Shown in pieces: positions 22,494 to 33,969 of a stretch of 64,000 bases of DNA (positions are counted from its first letter, which is position 1; each line of letters opens with the position of its first letter). The notes beneath the pieces were generated by a model. That model saw nothing but the letters and a program-made list of their open reading frames with translations. It was not told where the DNA came from and made no database searches. Source of the DNA: Adiantum capillus-veneris (lineage: Eukaryota; Streptophyta; Polypodiopsida; Polypodiales; Pteridaceae); contig CM043955.1 of NCBI GenBank assembly GCA_014529385.2, positions 148,813,640 through 148,877,639 on the forward strand. Reading direction: 5' to 3'. Both the position numbers and the translations under genes were made by a program.

Positions 22494-22611
22494 ATGGAGG
22501 CTTCCAATGTACCAAGTATACTAGAGCAGGGTGTACAACTCTTCACACTCGATGTTCTTGGAATGTCCACTCATGCCAAAACTATTGCTCCAAGAATAAA
22601 GGTTGACAAGA
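22494..22611 (+). pseudogene. 5' exon piece of the ParB-like gene, cut by an LTR retrotransposon
   Basis: Short coding frame (from ATGGAGGCTTCC) directly left of the LTR element. The pyrimidine-rich TTTTTTTTTGTTTCAAG just before it looks like a splice acceptor, so the true start may be in an upstream exon. The frame enters the retrotransposon at the CAAGA target site and resumes in phase after the second CAAGA at 30643-30647, so the insertion split one exon. No domain recognised in this piece. Confidence 0.75.
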
Positions 22612-23566
22612 TGTTAGCAGCGGCGGCTAACGGCTACACCAATTATGCACCAAGCTGTGGATGTGCCATAGTGCACAATATTTACTTTTCATTGTATAGG
22701 GCTTGGGCTCATTTAGGAGTTCCAAAGTTGTATGATTCTAAGCTAGAGAGCTCACTTTATCCCATAGTTGAAGGGTTTGAGGCCCAAAACTATAAAAGAG
22801 CCCTATGCTTAATGAGAGGTCATTCTTGAGTGGTCCTTTTGAGAACTCTCTCTCTAGAGTAGCTCTTAATGGCCTAGCCTTTGAGCTTAATGCCCATGCT
22901 TAGAAGGCTAGTGATAATCACATGTAATTAGTGTAATCCTCTCTTAATTAATCTAGTCTTCATTATGTTGTCAATCATGTTTATCTACTTTCCTTCATTG
23001 TTTTGAAGTGTTGATCTTCTCTAATCTAACTCTTACTTATGCTAAGCTACTCCGATTAGTGGAGTCCTTATCTAACTCTCTCGATTAAGCGGAGTGGGCG
23101 TACTCGTGATTGAGGGATTAGAGTTGTCCTCTAATGGTGTGCTTGTGTGTGTGTGTAGGTTTAAGAAGCCTTGAGCTTAATTTGATTATGTGTGACTTGA
23201 TTTGGACACCATGATTGGCATGGTTGGGGTGACCGACTTGAATGCGATCTTGTGTGCTTAATCGTCAATGCATGTAATTAGAGTTGTGCTTGAGAGATTC
23301 CAAGATTAGTGTGTTTCACTTCGTTGCTTGATGTGTGTAGATGATTGCTTGAATTGATGCTTGATGTGCGATTAGCATTAGTTGATTTGGGATGATTTCT
23401 ATTTGCATTGGAGGATGCACGCTCTTGAATCCTCTCAATCTTGCATCCAATGACGCTCTCGCACATTCTTTGTGTGATGCCTCCAAGCCTTAGCCGAGTC
23501 ATGATCTCTCTCTCCGGATTGATAGATTTTGTGGGAGATTGCCTATGCTATGGCGAACCTCCAACA
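22612..23566 (+). repeat. 5' LTR
   Basis: TG...CA ends; nearly identical to 29687-30642. Confidence 0.95.
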
Positions 23567-23567
23567 T

Positions 23568-23585
23568 TGGCGCCGTTACCGGGGA
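23568..23585 (+). other. Primer binding site
   Basis: TGGCGCCGTTACCGGGGA, two bases after the left LTR; similar to primer sites of plant Tat/Athila elements. Confidence 0.85.
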
Positions 23586-25495
23586 CGGGTTGCCTACGCT
23601 AGTGGAGTTGAGGTTGCAAAAGATAAGAGTAATTTGATTACCGATTTCTTGTAATTAGGTAGGATTTGATTTGTGTGTAGTGTAATTAGGTTTAATTGGA
23701 TGTGTATAGAGTCATTTCACCCCAAAAACCCCTAAATTCTCTTTTGATTTTGCTAATTTTTCACTAACCTTCACTAATTTTGCATCCCATTTATGCTAAT
23801 TTCGTGCTAATTGTACTAATTCCATGCTAATTTCATGCTAATTGTGCTAACCTAACCACTAATTTTGATTTGGAATGTATGCTAAATCCCCTTAATTGAG
23901 GAGGATCATCACTCTTAATTGCTCTAATCTATGCCTAATCATGTGATTGAGTGTTGATTTTGGTCAATTTTGGACCGAATCGGAGTTGCACACATGTGTG
24001 TGTAATGGCGTGTCTACGCGAGGAGCAAGGACTAAGCGAGCAAGCAATCAATTGTAAGTGGATTGACCTACTCCGTTCAATTTTTGATTGATTAAGTTGA
24101 TTCCATTGAGTTGCTAAATCATTGCTAAAATTAGGTGTGTGTGCCTAATTGATGGAATTTATGCCTAATTTGATGAAATTGGAATGAAATTGTAATCAAA
24201 TTGAACACCTAAATGCTTGTAGATTGATGATTTTGCAAGAAATGTGTGTGCAAACATTAGGAATTGGTTTAATTTCGTTGCTAATTCAGCAAAAAATTGA
24301 ATTTGTGCACCTAATTTTTGTGTGTGTGTGCAATGCTAAATTGAGTTAAAATTTGATCAATTTTTGATTAAAATTGAGTTCATTTAGCATGTATATACTC
24401 ATGTATGTGTGATCAAGTGTGCAATTGATGAAATGCAATGAGTGTTTAATGAAATTTTTGCACAAATCGACGGCCTAAATTTAGGTGTGTGTGCCTAATT
24501 AATGGCCAATTATGTCTAAAATGGGGATGAATAATTGGTAGCAAGTACCAATTATGATGATTATTAGACCTAAAGATTGGTGTGTACATAATTGATCCAT
24601 TTGGGATTTTGATATGAATGACTCAATTTGTGCGTAATTGGGGATGATTGAGGTGCAATACCATTACCACATATGCTAAATTGATTAGATATGGTGTACT
24701 TGTAGTTTTCCACAATCACGTATGAATGAGGAATATAAATCTGGTTGAGCGATTAAGGCTATTGGATATGAGCAATTAAAATTGCAATGATTAAAAACCG
24801 GCTTAAATCGACCAATGTTTTGTGCCAATTGGATTAAAGTGACCGAGGATAGTGGAAATGAGCAATTCATATTGCAGTGATTACGGTCAGTTTTAAAATG
24901 GTCAATGAGAGAACATATGCGATGGTATTGCTTAAGGGTATACTCAAATGATTAGCATTTTGCATTGATTTGGACTTGAAACTTGTTAATTTGTGCATAC
25001 GTGAATCCAAATTAGAAGCATATGTCCAAGCAAGCAGGTGATCGATTGAAGCAAATGAGAGCTGGAGTTATCATGTGCATGTGATTAAAATCTGAAAAAT
25101 TGTGAGGTGTGATCGAAGGAATCAAAAACACCATGAACATAAGTGCATACACATTTGAGAGGCCTTATATGTTCATCATCAATGAATGATTGGTGAACAT
25201 TGCAAATGATATTTGATCGTTTTTTATGGTTGTGTGTGCTCAATGTTAAATCATTAATGAACGTGACCAATCACTTTCTCTCTTTCGATACACATCAGCG
25301 TGAACATCCCTTTAAGGATAATTTTGTTTTTTGAATCAAATGAAAAAGCTTTTACCCACTCACCCTCGCTTTGGCATGCTCTGACCTATCCGTGACTTGA
25401 AATTTTGGAGATGCTTGCCATTGCAAATTCGCACACCTTATTGTGGAAATCTTCTCTTAAGGTAGTTTTCAAAAAATAAAAATAAAAAATAAAAA

Positions 25496-26820
25496 TGTTG
25501 AATGTTTGGCAGGCCTGGATTGGCGCTATCCGAACACACACACACCACACACACCTTTTTTGTGCTACAAGCCAAACCAAGGCCAGCCTGGCAGCTCGGC
25601 GCTCGCAAGAGGACACGCACACACACACTTGCCATTCTCGGCTCCCCTCCAATTATGCCGGCTTGGCGTTTTTGCCAAAATTGTGGCCTTCATGGTGCAA
25701 TAAAAATAAGCCTGCTGCCTGGTCCCGCCTTGCTTGTCTTACTCGTCGAGTCGACACTCACACATGTTGCAGCCTACTGCCATATGAGCATACAGACATA
25801 CGCGCACACACACACACACACACACATGCGGTTGAGTCGGCTTCCCACATCTCCACCACATCCGGAGTATTGTGTGAGGGCACCAGCTGGTCCGCCGCCT
25901 GCAGGCTTTTCAAAGCCGCCTCACCCGGTGACACACACACACACCCTGTCTCGGCTCAACCAGGCCCCACTTGCCCGCGTCACTGGCATAAAGTCATATG
26001 CCAATGCTCTCCTGCTTTAACCACACCCGCATGAGTTGGTAGCAGCATGACTCTCCGATTTACTCTCAGGCTCAAGTCGCTCACAATTTAGAGTTAGGTC
26101 GCACCAAGCACTAGTGGGGGCAGCGCCAGGAAAACTTGTACGATGGTCGCACTGTCTCACACAGAGAAAAACAGAGAGCAGCGAGATTTTCCAGGAGAAC
26201 TCTCCGGAATTTTGCAGCATCAGGATTGGCTTAGGAAGCCCGCAAGATGAGGGGAATGTTGGCCTTCCGTATCTGTAGCTTAACATCCTCAAATTTCAGT
26301 GCGCTAGCAGAGCTATGAGGAGGCTTCGATTTCTTCGTAGGCAGACACGGACTCTACAGAATTTGGTATTTGAGTCTCCCCACTATTCCTGCTAGCCCCG
26401 AGTGCGACTCGGCTCTTAAGGCACACACGCTCAGCCTACCTAGTTGCGCTTGTAACATGGTTACTTGGCATCTGGGCTATCGCGACCGAGTGCTACACAT
26501 TTCTGGGTTGCAATGGCAGCCAATATCTTCTCTGGGCTGCAGGGAAGTAGACACCAAGAGCTCCACAAGCTTTACGGTCAGCTTGAATGACCAGCTCCTG
26601 CCCCGGAATTGGATCCTGCCACAGTGGGTACATCTCCACCACTAGCTATCTCCAGGCCAGTCAACTGAGCTTAGTGCTCACCAACCCCACACACACACAC
26701 ACATACAGTGTGAATCGGGGGCGTCTGGGCCCTTTCATTCAAGGCGTAGCCATGTAACTGCTCCATGATCTCAATGACCCCACACTCCGAGCAGCCGCTG
26801 CTTTCGATTCTCTCTGCCAT

Positions 26821-26867
<47 letters not shown>

Positions 26868-26993
26868 TGCACGTGCCTTGGCGGCTGCAGTACTGCTCAA
26901 ACGCGTTGCATGCTGAATCCAGATGCAGCCCGCCAATGGCACCACCTTAAAACAACAGTAAATTACAAATTAAAAAAAATAAAACAAAAAAAA
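25496..26993. repeat. GC-richer island with CA microsatellites inside the LTR element
   Basis: About 1.5 kb of clearly higher GC content with many short (CA)n runs (25535, 25615, 25800, 25935, 26690, 26822), enclosed by very AT-rich LTR-element sequence. Frames here are long in several phases only because CA repeats lack stops; none looks like a protein. The right edge is A-rich and both edges carry AAATGTT, so a retroposed insertion is possible. Confidence 0.5.
26822..26865. repeat. (CA)n microsatellite
   Basis: About 20 CA units within the GC-richer island. Confidence 0.95.
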
Positions 26994-29673
26994 TGTTATT
27001 AAGGTTGGGTTCCCACTCCGTAGCCTGACTCGAAGGGAAGGAATGACCATGGTGCTTCGTTAAGATGCACGGAGATGAATCAACTTTTGAGCCTTCATAT
27101 GGGGGATAAAATTGGTGCAGGGAAGGTCAAGGTACCCGCTTTATGTGCATTGATTGGCCATACTACTAATTATGTGATAATCTACTACGTGACAATATGC
27201 GGCATTCATCGTGTATACTATGGTTGTGAGAGATGATTATGCATAGATGAACTTTGAAGGGGGAACAACCAATGGCACAAAATAGGGTTTTGATAATTCA
27301 AGAGAGCTATGGTTTGGCCTCTCATAAGCTTTTGCTCCCTCGGCTATGATTTCCATTATGTTCGAGCACGAGTGTGATCATCGAGTGTGTGCCTTGATTG
27401 AGCCAACAAATGACCTTATTGCACTAAAAAGTGATTGAAGTTTGAAGGGAAAGATGTCGATGGAGATCTCCATGGCCGTCCAAAGAGGTAATTTGGCTAT
27501 CAAAGAGCCACATATCACGAGTTGGCACTTCCATTGAATTACATGAAAAATGCTTTTGAGCATAATATGGTGCTGTGAATTAAAAATTGGATTTGACATT
27601 GCTTGATACTTTTTTGGTGCTTAATTTGAATGCAAAAATACCTACATAGCACTAAAATTAAGTTCATTTTAATGGATGAGAGTGAGCATGAAAATTTTGG
27701 GTTTGTGGTTGATTTTTAGTACTTGTATTGGATGTTCAAATGCTAAAAACACTAAAAATTGAATTGCTTTTGAAGGGGGATGTGGCAGGTGTGCTTTCAT
27801 TGATCCAGGGAGGGGTCATCATTGCAATGTATTGCAACAAGTTGGCTAACTAGAGCCATTCCAAATGTTGGGATTACAGTTGTAATGCTATCTCATAGCC
27901 TTGTCACAAAAGTTAATTTGAGCTAGTGTTTAGCGAGCTTTTTGAGTTTTCAAGTACAAATTTGGCTAGTAAGAGCCATTCATTTTTATTTCATTAAGTT
28001 GCAGTCATCTCTAGCTCATAGAGTATGCTCTAAAATTATAAAATTTATTGAGCTAGTTGTTAGACAACTTTTTGAAAAGCTTTAAAATGTAAAATTCGGC
28101 TTCGAGATCCACTTAATTCATTTCATCAAAGTTGTATTATTTTTTAGCTCTTGACTTGTTTTAAATTCCATGTTTTAAGTGAGCTAACAGTTAGTCAACT
28201 TTGAACCATGCATGAGAGATTGTAAACATTGCAATATGTAGAAGCTCATTATCTATCATGGTTGATATGTATGCATAAATTTTCTATCAAAGAGCATCAT
28301 GTGCATAACCAAAGGCATTTTTTTCCCTTGGGTTTTTTCCCTTTGGCAAATTTGGGTATGCAAGACCCTAGCTTTAGGTTTTCATTAATGTTTTTTGTGT
28401 GCTTTTGGATTTCAATAATTGGCTTTTGTAGCTTGTGTTTACACTTAGCTTCAAAAGGCTTCTTTTTGCAAATAAAAAGGATCAAGAGACTTCTCTACAA
28501 AGGGGATGCTTGCTCAAGGATGCTCAAAAGAGCATGAATAGGTGTAATCTTTCCATGATTTTGCTCTTTTTTCTCTTGCTTGGTTTAAGTGAAATTTTGC
28601 TTCTAAGCTATGGCTTTTTCATGTTAGAAAGACTAGGCAGTTTAAAGTTTCAACACTTTACTTTGTGAAAATTAACTCATAAAAAAATTAGGTTTTATGT
28701 GTGCTAATCATAGGTAATTGGCCTTGACCTTAGGTTAATGTAGGTTCATTTCTTGCTAGTCCTAGATTCTTAGTGATAGTCGTAATACTCCACTCATTTT
28801 TGTCATGACCTAGGGCTATGATTAGGCTTTAGTCTTTTTTATTCCAATTTCCATTAGTATCTCATAAAGGAAGCAATAAAAATGTGCTAAAAAATGAATC
28901 ATGAAGCAAATAAGTGTCCAAAAAAGTAACAAAAATGCTACTAAGACACATGAAAATAAAAATTCTATGTCATGATGTGTCTTTGTGAGGCCTAGCGCCT
29001 TATTGGCACTTGGTAGGCAAGGGGAATCACCTTGGCTCGCTTGGTCAAGGCCCTAAAACGATGCCCTAGGCTGATAGGGGTTAGTTGTCGCCTTGGTAAG
29101 CTAGTAGGCTTTTGGAACACCTTCTTGAGGGTTCAAGGAGCCGAGAGTCGTACCTAGACTTGCCTTGGGGTGGTAGCCTTGTGATTGTGTTTTAATCTTT
29201 CAATGAATGACTAAATCAAAACTTCCATGAGCTTCAAAAAACTTTGACAATGTACTAATAGATTAGGAGCTTTTTTATAGCCCGTAGACATGATAGACTT
29301 GAATGATTTATTAAGATTGTTCACATAGTTTTTAGGCTAGTAGGTTTATGAACTTGCATTAGCTTAGGGTCATAATTGATTGCTTGTGTTTCATGCATAA
29401 AACTGAATTTCAAGTGGTTTAATCTTCACAATAGTTTAAGTATTTTTTTGCTTTATGTTGTCTAGTTTTTGACTATGATTGACTCATCTTTTAGAAGCAA
29501 AAAATCACTTTGCATGATTTTTCATTTATGCTTCATGTTTTATTCATTCTTGGTGGCCTTTGATGCTCACTACTTGTTCTTATATTTTGCAGCTCAACAT
29601 TTCTTCCATGGACTTGCTTTCTACCATGTCACCGTGTCTTGCTTCACCGGCACACGAGGACGTGCGCCAAATT

Positions 29674-29686
29674 AGGAAGGGGGAAG
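29674..29686 (+). other. Polypurine tract
   Basis: AGGAAGGGGGAAG immediately before the right LTR; start point for plus-strand DNA synthesis in this class. Confidence 0.85.
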
Positions 29687-30642
29687 TGTTAGCAGCGGCA
29701 GCTAACGGCTACACCAATTATGCACCAAGCTGTGGATGTGCCATAGTGCACAATATTTACTTTTCATTGTATAGGGCTTGGGCTCATTTAGGAGTTCCAA
29801 AGTTGTATGACTCTAGGCTAGAGAACTCACTTTATCCCATAGTTGAAGGGTTTGAGGCCCAAAACTATAAAAGATCCCTATGCTTAATGAGAGGTCATTC
29901 TTGAGTGGTCCTTTTGAGAACTCTCTCTCTAGAGTAGCTCTTGATGGCCTAGCCTTTGAGCTTAATGCCCATGCTTAGAAGGCTAGTGCTAATCACATGT
30001 AATTAGTGTAATCCTCTCTTAATTAATCTAGTCTTCATTATGTTTTGAATCATGTTTATCTACTTTCCTTCATTGTTTTGAAGTTTTGATCTTCTCTAAT
30101 CTAACTCTTACTTATGCTAAGCTACTCCGATTAGTGGAGTCCTTATCTAACTCTCTCGATTAAGCGGAGTGGGCGTACTCGTGATTGAGGGATTAGAGTT
30201 GTCCTCTAATGGTGTGCTTGTGTGTGTGTGTAGGTTTAAGAAGCCTTGAGCTTAATTTGATTATGTGTGACTTGATTTGGACACCATGATTGGCATGGTT
30301 GGGGTGACCGACTTGAATGCAATCTTGTGTGCTTAATCGTCAATGCATGTAATTAGAGTTGTGCTTGAGAGATTCCAAGATTAGTGTGTTTCACTTCGTT
30401 GCTTGATGTGTGTAGATGATTGCTTGAATTGATGCTTGATGTGCGATTAGCATTAGTTGATTTGGGATGATTTCTATTTGCATTGGAGGATGCACGCTCT
30501 TGAATCCTCTCAATCTTTGCATCCAATGACGCTCTCACACATTCTTTGTGTGATGCCTCCAATCCCTAGCCGGGTCATGCTCTCTCTCTCCGGATTGATA
30601 GATTTTGTGGGAGATTGCCTATGCTATGGCGAGCCTCCAACA
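29687..30642 (+). repeat. 3' LTR
   Basis: TG...CA ends; followed by the CAAGA duplication at 30643-30647. Confidence 0.95.
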
Positions 30643-30647
30643 CAAGA

Positions 30648-32470
30648 CCTTTGAGTTAACAAAAGAAGAAGGAGTGAAGTGGTTTGTGGATACCTACGAT
30701 ACAGATGCAAACTACAAAGGTGACATCCATCTATATTTGTCACAAGGTGATATGAAATATGGAGACATGGGGATTGTTGTGGGTGTCAAAGATGATGTGG
30801 ATGCAACAGCAATGCCATGCTTTGCATGTAATGTGCTACCTATTGGAGAGACCACAAAGGCAAACAAGTTTTTCTTATCATTGGGCACTTTTCATGTAGC
30901 ATACATGAATAGTAGCAAACTAGGAAAAGAAAATTCTATTGTAAAATTAGGATTAAAGATCTCCAGCTTCACTAATCAAGAAGACTCAGGTGTGGACTGT
31001 GTGGAAGACCTAGTTAAGGCAGTGAAACATGCAAAGCGAGTCTTGAGCTTACCAAAGAAGATTGTACCTGCAAAGAAACCAATAGGGGCACTATCTAAGA
31101 AAGTTGTGGAGAAGACAGGGAAAGCCATAGTTAGGAGTGCACTTGCAGCATCAAGAGGTGCCCATTCAAGCACTTCAACACATGTAGAGAAGATCACTGC
31201 CACCATTAATTTAGAGGAGCAAGAAGGTTCACAAGAGCAAGATTCACAAGGACTCATAAGAAAAAGAAAGGCAAAGGATGATTCTACTCTTGAGGAAGAT
31301 CGACAAAAACTAGCAAAGAGGAAGATGAAAAAGAGTGCAGAAGGAAAAGAGGTTTCTGAAGAGGAGTTGATGGACATGGAAACTCCATCCAAAGATAACA
31401 AGGCACTAACCTCTTTAGAAATCAAGAAGGGATTCTATCCTTTTGGGATTAATGAAGTCTTTAGCATTGATGTGACAAGGTGTTTTCCTACTCCATCAAA
31501 CTATGTGTACAGAAGATTAAATTTAGATTGGGTCAAGATTTTGACTTTAGACTTCATTCAAGAACCAAAGCAAGAGGAGATACTAGCAATTTTGATGCCT
31601 TGTGATCCTTCCAAAAAACATCCTCTTGACAAACTTGCCAAAAAGGATGTTTGCAATGTTTATTACTGGATCATCTCTGGACAACACTCCATTAGTGCTG
31701 CAAAATGTTTGCAAGGTGCAAACGTTGCAAAGGTTACCCCTCAATTGCGTCAACAATTCAAATATAGACGATCGAAGATTATTCTCAATTGCCCACCAAA
31801 GATCTCTCGTGAAATCTCCAAAGATGAAAATTTATCTGTTGCAATGTCAATGCAAAAGGAGCCATTTCTTGACCAACTTATGCAAGCACTAGCACAATGG
31901 CATGCAAATGGTTGTCCTTCTAAGCCACCACCTGGTGTCAACCAAACCAAGAAGGACTTTGAGTCTTGGAAGGTACTTATTTGATTCTTTGAAAACATGG
32001 ATGTGAGTCTTTTTAATCAATATCTATTTGTAAACTAGAGTCTATCATAGGCTCAAGCAAGACCTCCATGTGCTCATTTAGAACTTTAATTGAGGTTTTA
32101 ACTTAAGATTTAGTATGAGGCTATAGCACAAACAAGCGAGGCTCGAACTTAAGTTTGAGCCTCACTTACATATACCCATGTATTTTGGACTTTGCATAGA
32201 TGTATGTGAGCATATAAAGAAACAATTCAATCTAGCTAGGCTTGAACTTATTAAGTATGCGTCTCAATGCCACAAGTTAGAGCCTTGTCAATATTGATGT
32301 TGGAATTTTCAACTTTGCAGACCTTTGTTGAGACAACAAAGCACACACTTCAAAAGGGATTTGTCAAGACCGACTTGCATTTGCTTCTATGTGATGAGAA
32401 GATATGGAAGAATTGGGTCAAGATCATGAGACAATATGCTCGAGGCTTGCTACTAAATACAAAGGGATAA
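30648..32470 (+). pseudogene. ParB-like domain part of a large degraded gene
   Basis: Continues the exon cut at 22611. Open frame to a GT donor at about 31975, then after an intron with a palindromic repeat unit the frame resumes at about 32322 and meets an in-frame stop at 32468. The first part has no known domain; the middle is a Lys/Glu-rich linker (about 31020-31400). The segment at about 31440-31790 looks ParB/sulfiredoxin-like: a FGINEVFSIDV strand, then YYWIISGQHSISAAK, where SGQHSISAAK sits at the place of the GxHRxxAA motif of ParB proteins. In that fold this region binds nucleotide or DNA. The classification is tentative; no close family is recognised. Confidence 0.5.
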
Positions 32471-33556
32471 ACAATTGACGAAGGTTCCAACAAAAATCCT
32501 AAATTTCTAACTATGAAGGGTGATCAGATTCGACAAACACCTGGCACAGCAACACTGGCACCTACATTGTTCAGGTGCATTTTAGGCCTCGAGAATAAAG
32601 AAGTTCTTGAACTACAAAATGCAATCCTGGAAAAAACCATCTTGCTAAAGAAGAGCAAGCATACCCCTCATAGAATGGACATGGATGAGATGGCTTGGAA
32701 GCTAAAAACAGATCGAGTGTTGAAAGAAGCAATAATATCATTCTTCTTTGATTTGACAAGGGAAAATTTATCTTGGGAGCAAGTTTGTGAGAAGTACAAG
32801 CTAGGAGAGCATGAGTACAATCAAATGAGGAGCTATAGCCAGTACTATGTCAAGGACTCTCTCAACAGAGCAAAGAAGACTCCACCCTCACTTCCAAAAA
32901 GTGTAATAACTCTCCTCAATCATCTTTATAGAGCTAATATGGGCATAATATCTCAAGATGAGTCTATTCCATGGAGAATCAAGGGGGTGGGCTTTGATAT
33001 GGGGAAGATCAAAGACTTTTGCAATACAGAGCAGGTACCATTTCAATTGGTCATCTTGGATCTTCATGGTACTAAAGAAAAGCTCTCTATAGATTTTTTT
33101 GCAAATTTGGCACTCAATCTAAACACATTGAATGCACATTACGAATATGTGCTAGTGTGTTTCATTGATTTCATTAATATCGGAACGCTTGTTGAAGGGG
33201 TTTCTAGCCAGTCAAATAAGGTCCATATTGAATATGGAAATATCCAAGCAACCAGAGATGACTCATGGATAGATGGAACTATGGACTCTGCAATGGTTGC
33301 TCTTTTTGTTAGCAAGGTTGATAGATTTGAGGCTATTGGCAAGGCCCATACAAAAAGAGTCTTTTTCTCACGCTCTTGTGGCAAGGATCATGAATTTATT
33401 GATAGAAACTTCATTGATGGCCTTATCACAGGGTTTTGTCCTGAGCAAAGCTATGTTTTGGAAATTTTTTGCGGTGGAGTTGTGATGGAGCAAAGCTTGT
33501 GGAAGAAGAGAAGGGCAATTGCTCTATGTAAAGATGTTTTGAAGCAATGGAGTTAG
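32471..33556 (+). pseudogene. DNA-methyltransferase-like domain of the same gene
   Basis: The same frame continues past the stop at 32468 and gives over 350 codons to 33556. An alpha-helical N-terminal region is followed by PFQLVILDLHGTKEKL, in the place of motif IV of amino-methyltransferases (normally DPPY/W, here LDLHGT), and near the end by YVLEIFCGGVVMEQSLWKK, resembling motif I (FxGxG) of beta-class N6-adenine methyltransferases. The order IV before I fits that class. The expected catalytic DPPY is absent, so either it is inactive or the assignment is wrong. A frame change at about 33547 leads into the acidic region. Confidence 0.45.
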
Positions 33557-33967
33557 AATCTCAATGCTCTAGTATTTTGGAGAGCGATCCGTCCTTGCAG
33601 GAGTGGTGTGGTGCAAGTCAAGCATCACTTGTGAGACAAACAGTGGAGCTGGATGATAAAGAAAAAGAAGACCTTAACAATCTTGACATCGATGAGCAAA
33701 AAGCAGTGGAGAGGATGTTGATGGAAATGAAGACAATGATAATGTAGACAACACTGATGATAGTGAAGTTCAAGAAGCTACGAATTTTGATCATCAAGGG
33801 GAGGGAGACAATGTTGGAGAAATGAGTCCAGTTGTGGATGTTGAGTGTGCAAAAGAAAATGATGAAGATAATGAGGATGATAATGCAGGCAATGAGGATG
33901 CACAAGAGGATGATAGAGCCCCTCAAGACACTGTAGTAGCTGATGAAAAAGGTGTGAATGATTCTTA
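33547..33967 (+). pseudogene. Acidic low-complexity segment of the same gene
   Basis: After the frame change the sequence reads a Ser/Glu-rich stretch to 33747 and then, in another phase, a run very rich in Asp, Glu and Asn to a stop at about 33967. A GT donor-like site precedes that stop (AAAAAG|GTGTGA at about 33950). It resembles a flexible acidic linker. Confidence 0.5.
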
Positions 33968-33969
33968 GA

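Larger units (their letters stand above)
22612..30642 (+). mobile_element. 8.03-kb non-coding LTR retrotransposon (LARD-like)
   Basis: Two LTRs of 955 and 956 bases (22612-23566 and 29687-30642) both run TGTTAGCAGC...CTCCAACA and differ at roughly 20 positions by eye, about 98 percent identity. A primer binding site follows the left LTR and a polypurine tract precedes the right. The element is flanked by the 5-base duplication CAAGA (22607-22611 and 30643-30647). The 6.1-kb interior shows no gag, protease, RT or integrase, so it must have moved with enzymes from another element. The primer site resembles that of plant Tat/Athila-type elements. Confidence 0.95.

Noticed and set aside
25495-26034. 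Long open frames in the GC-richer island
   Set aside because: Frames are open in several phases because of (CA)n and encode Thr-His runs; no motif or codon bias supports a protein.
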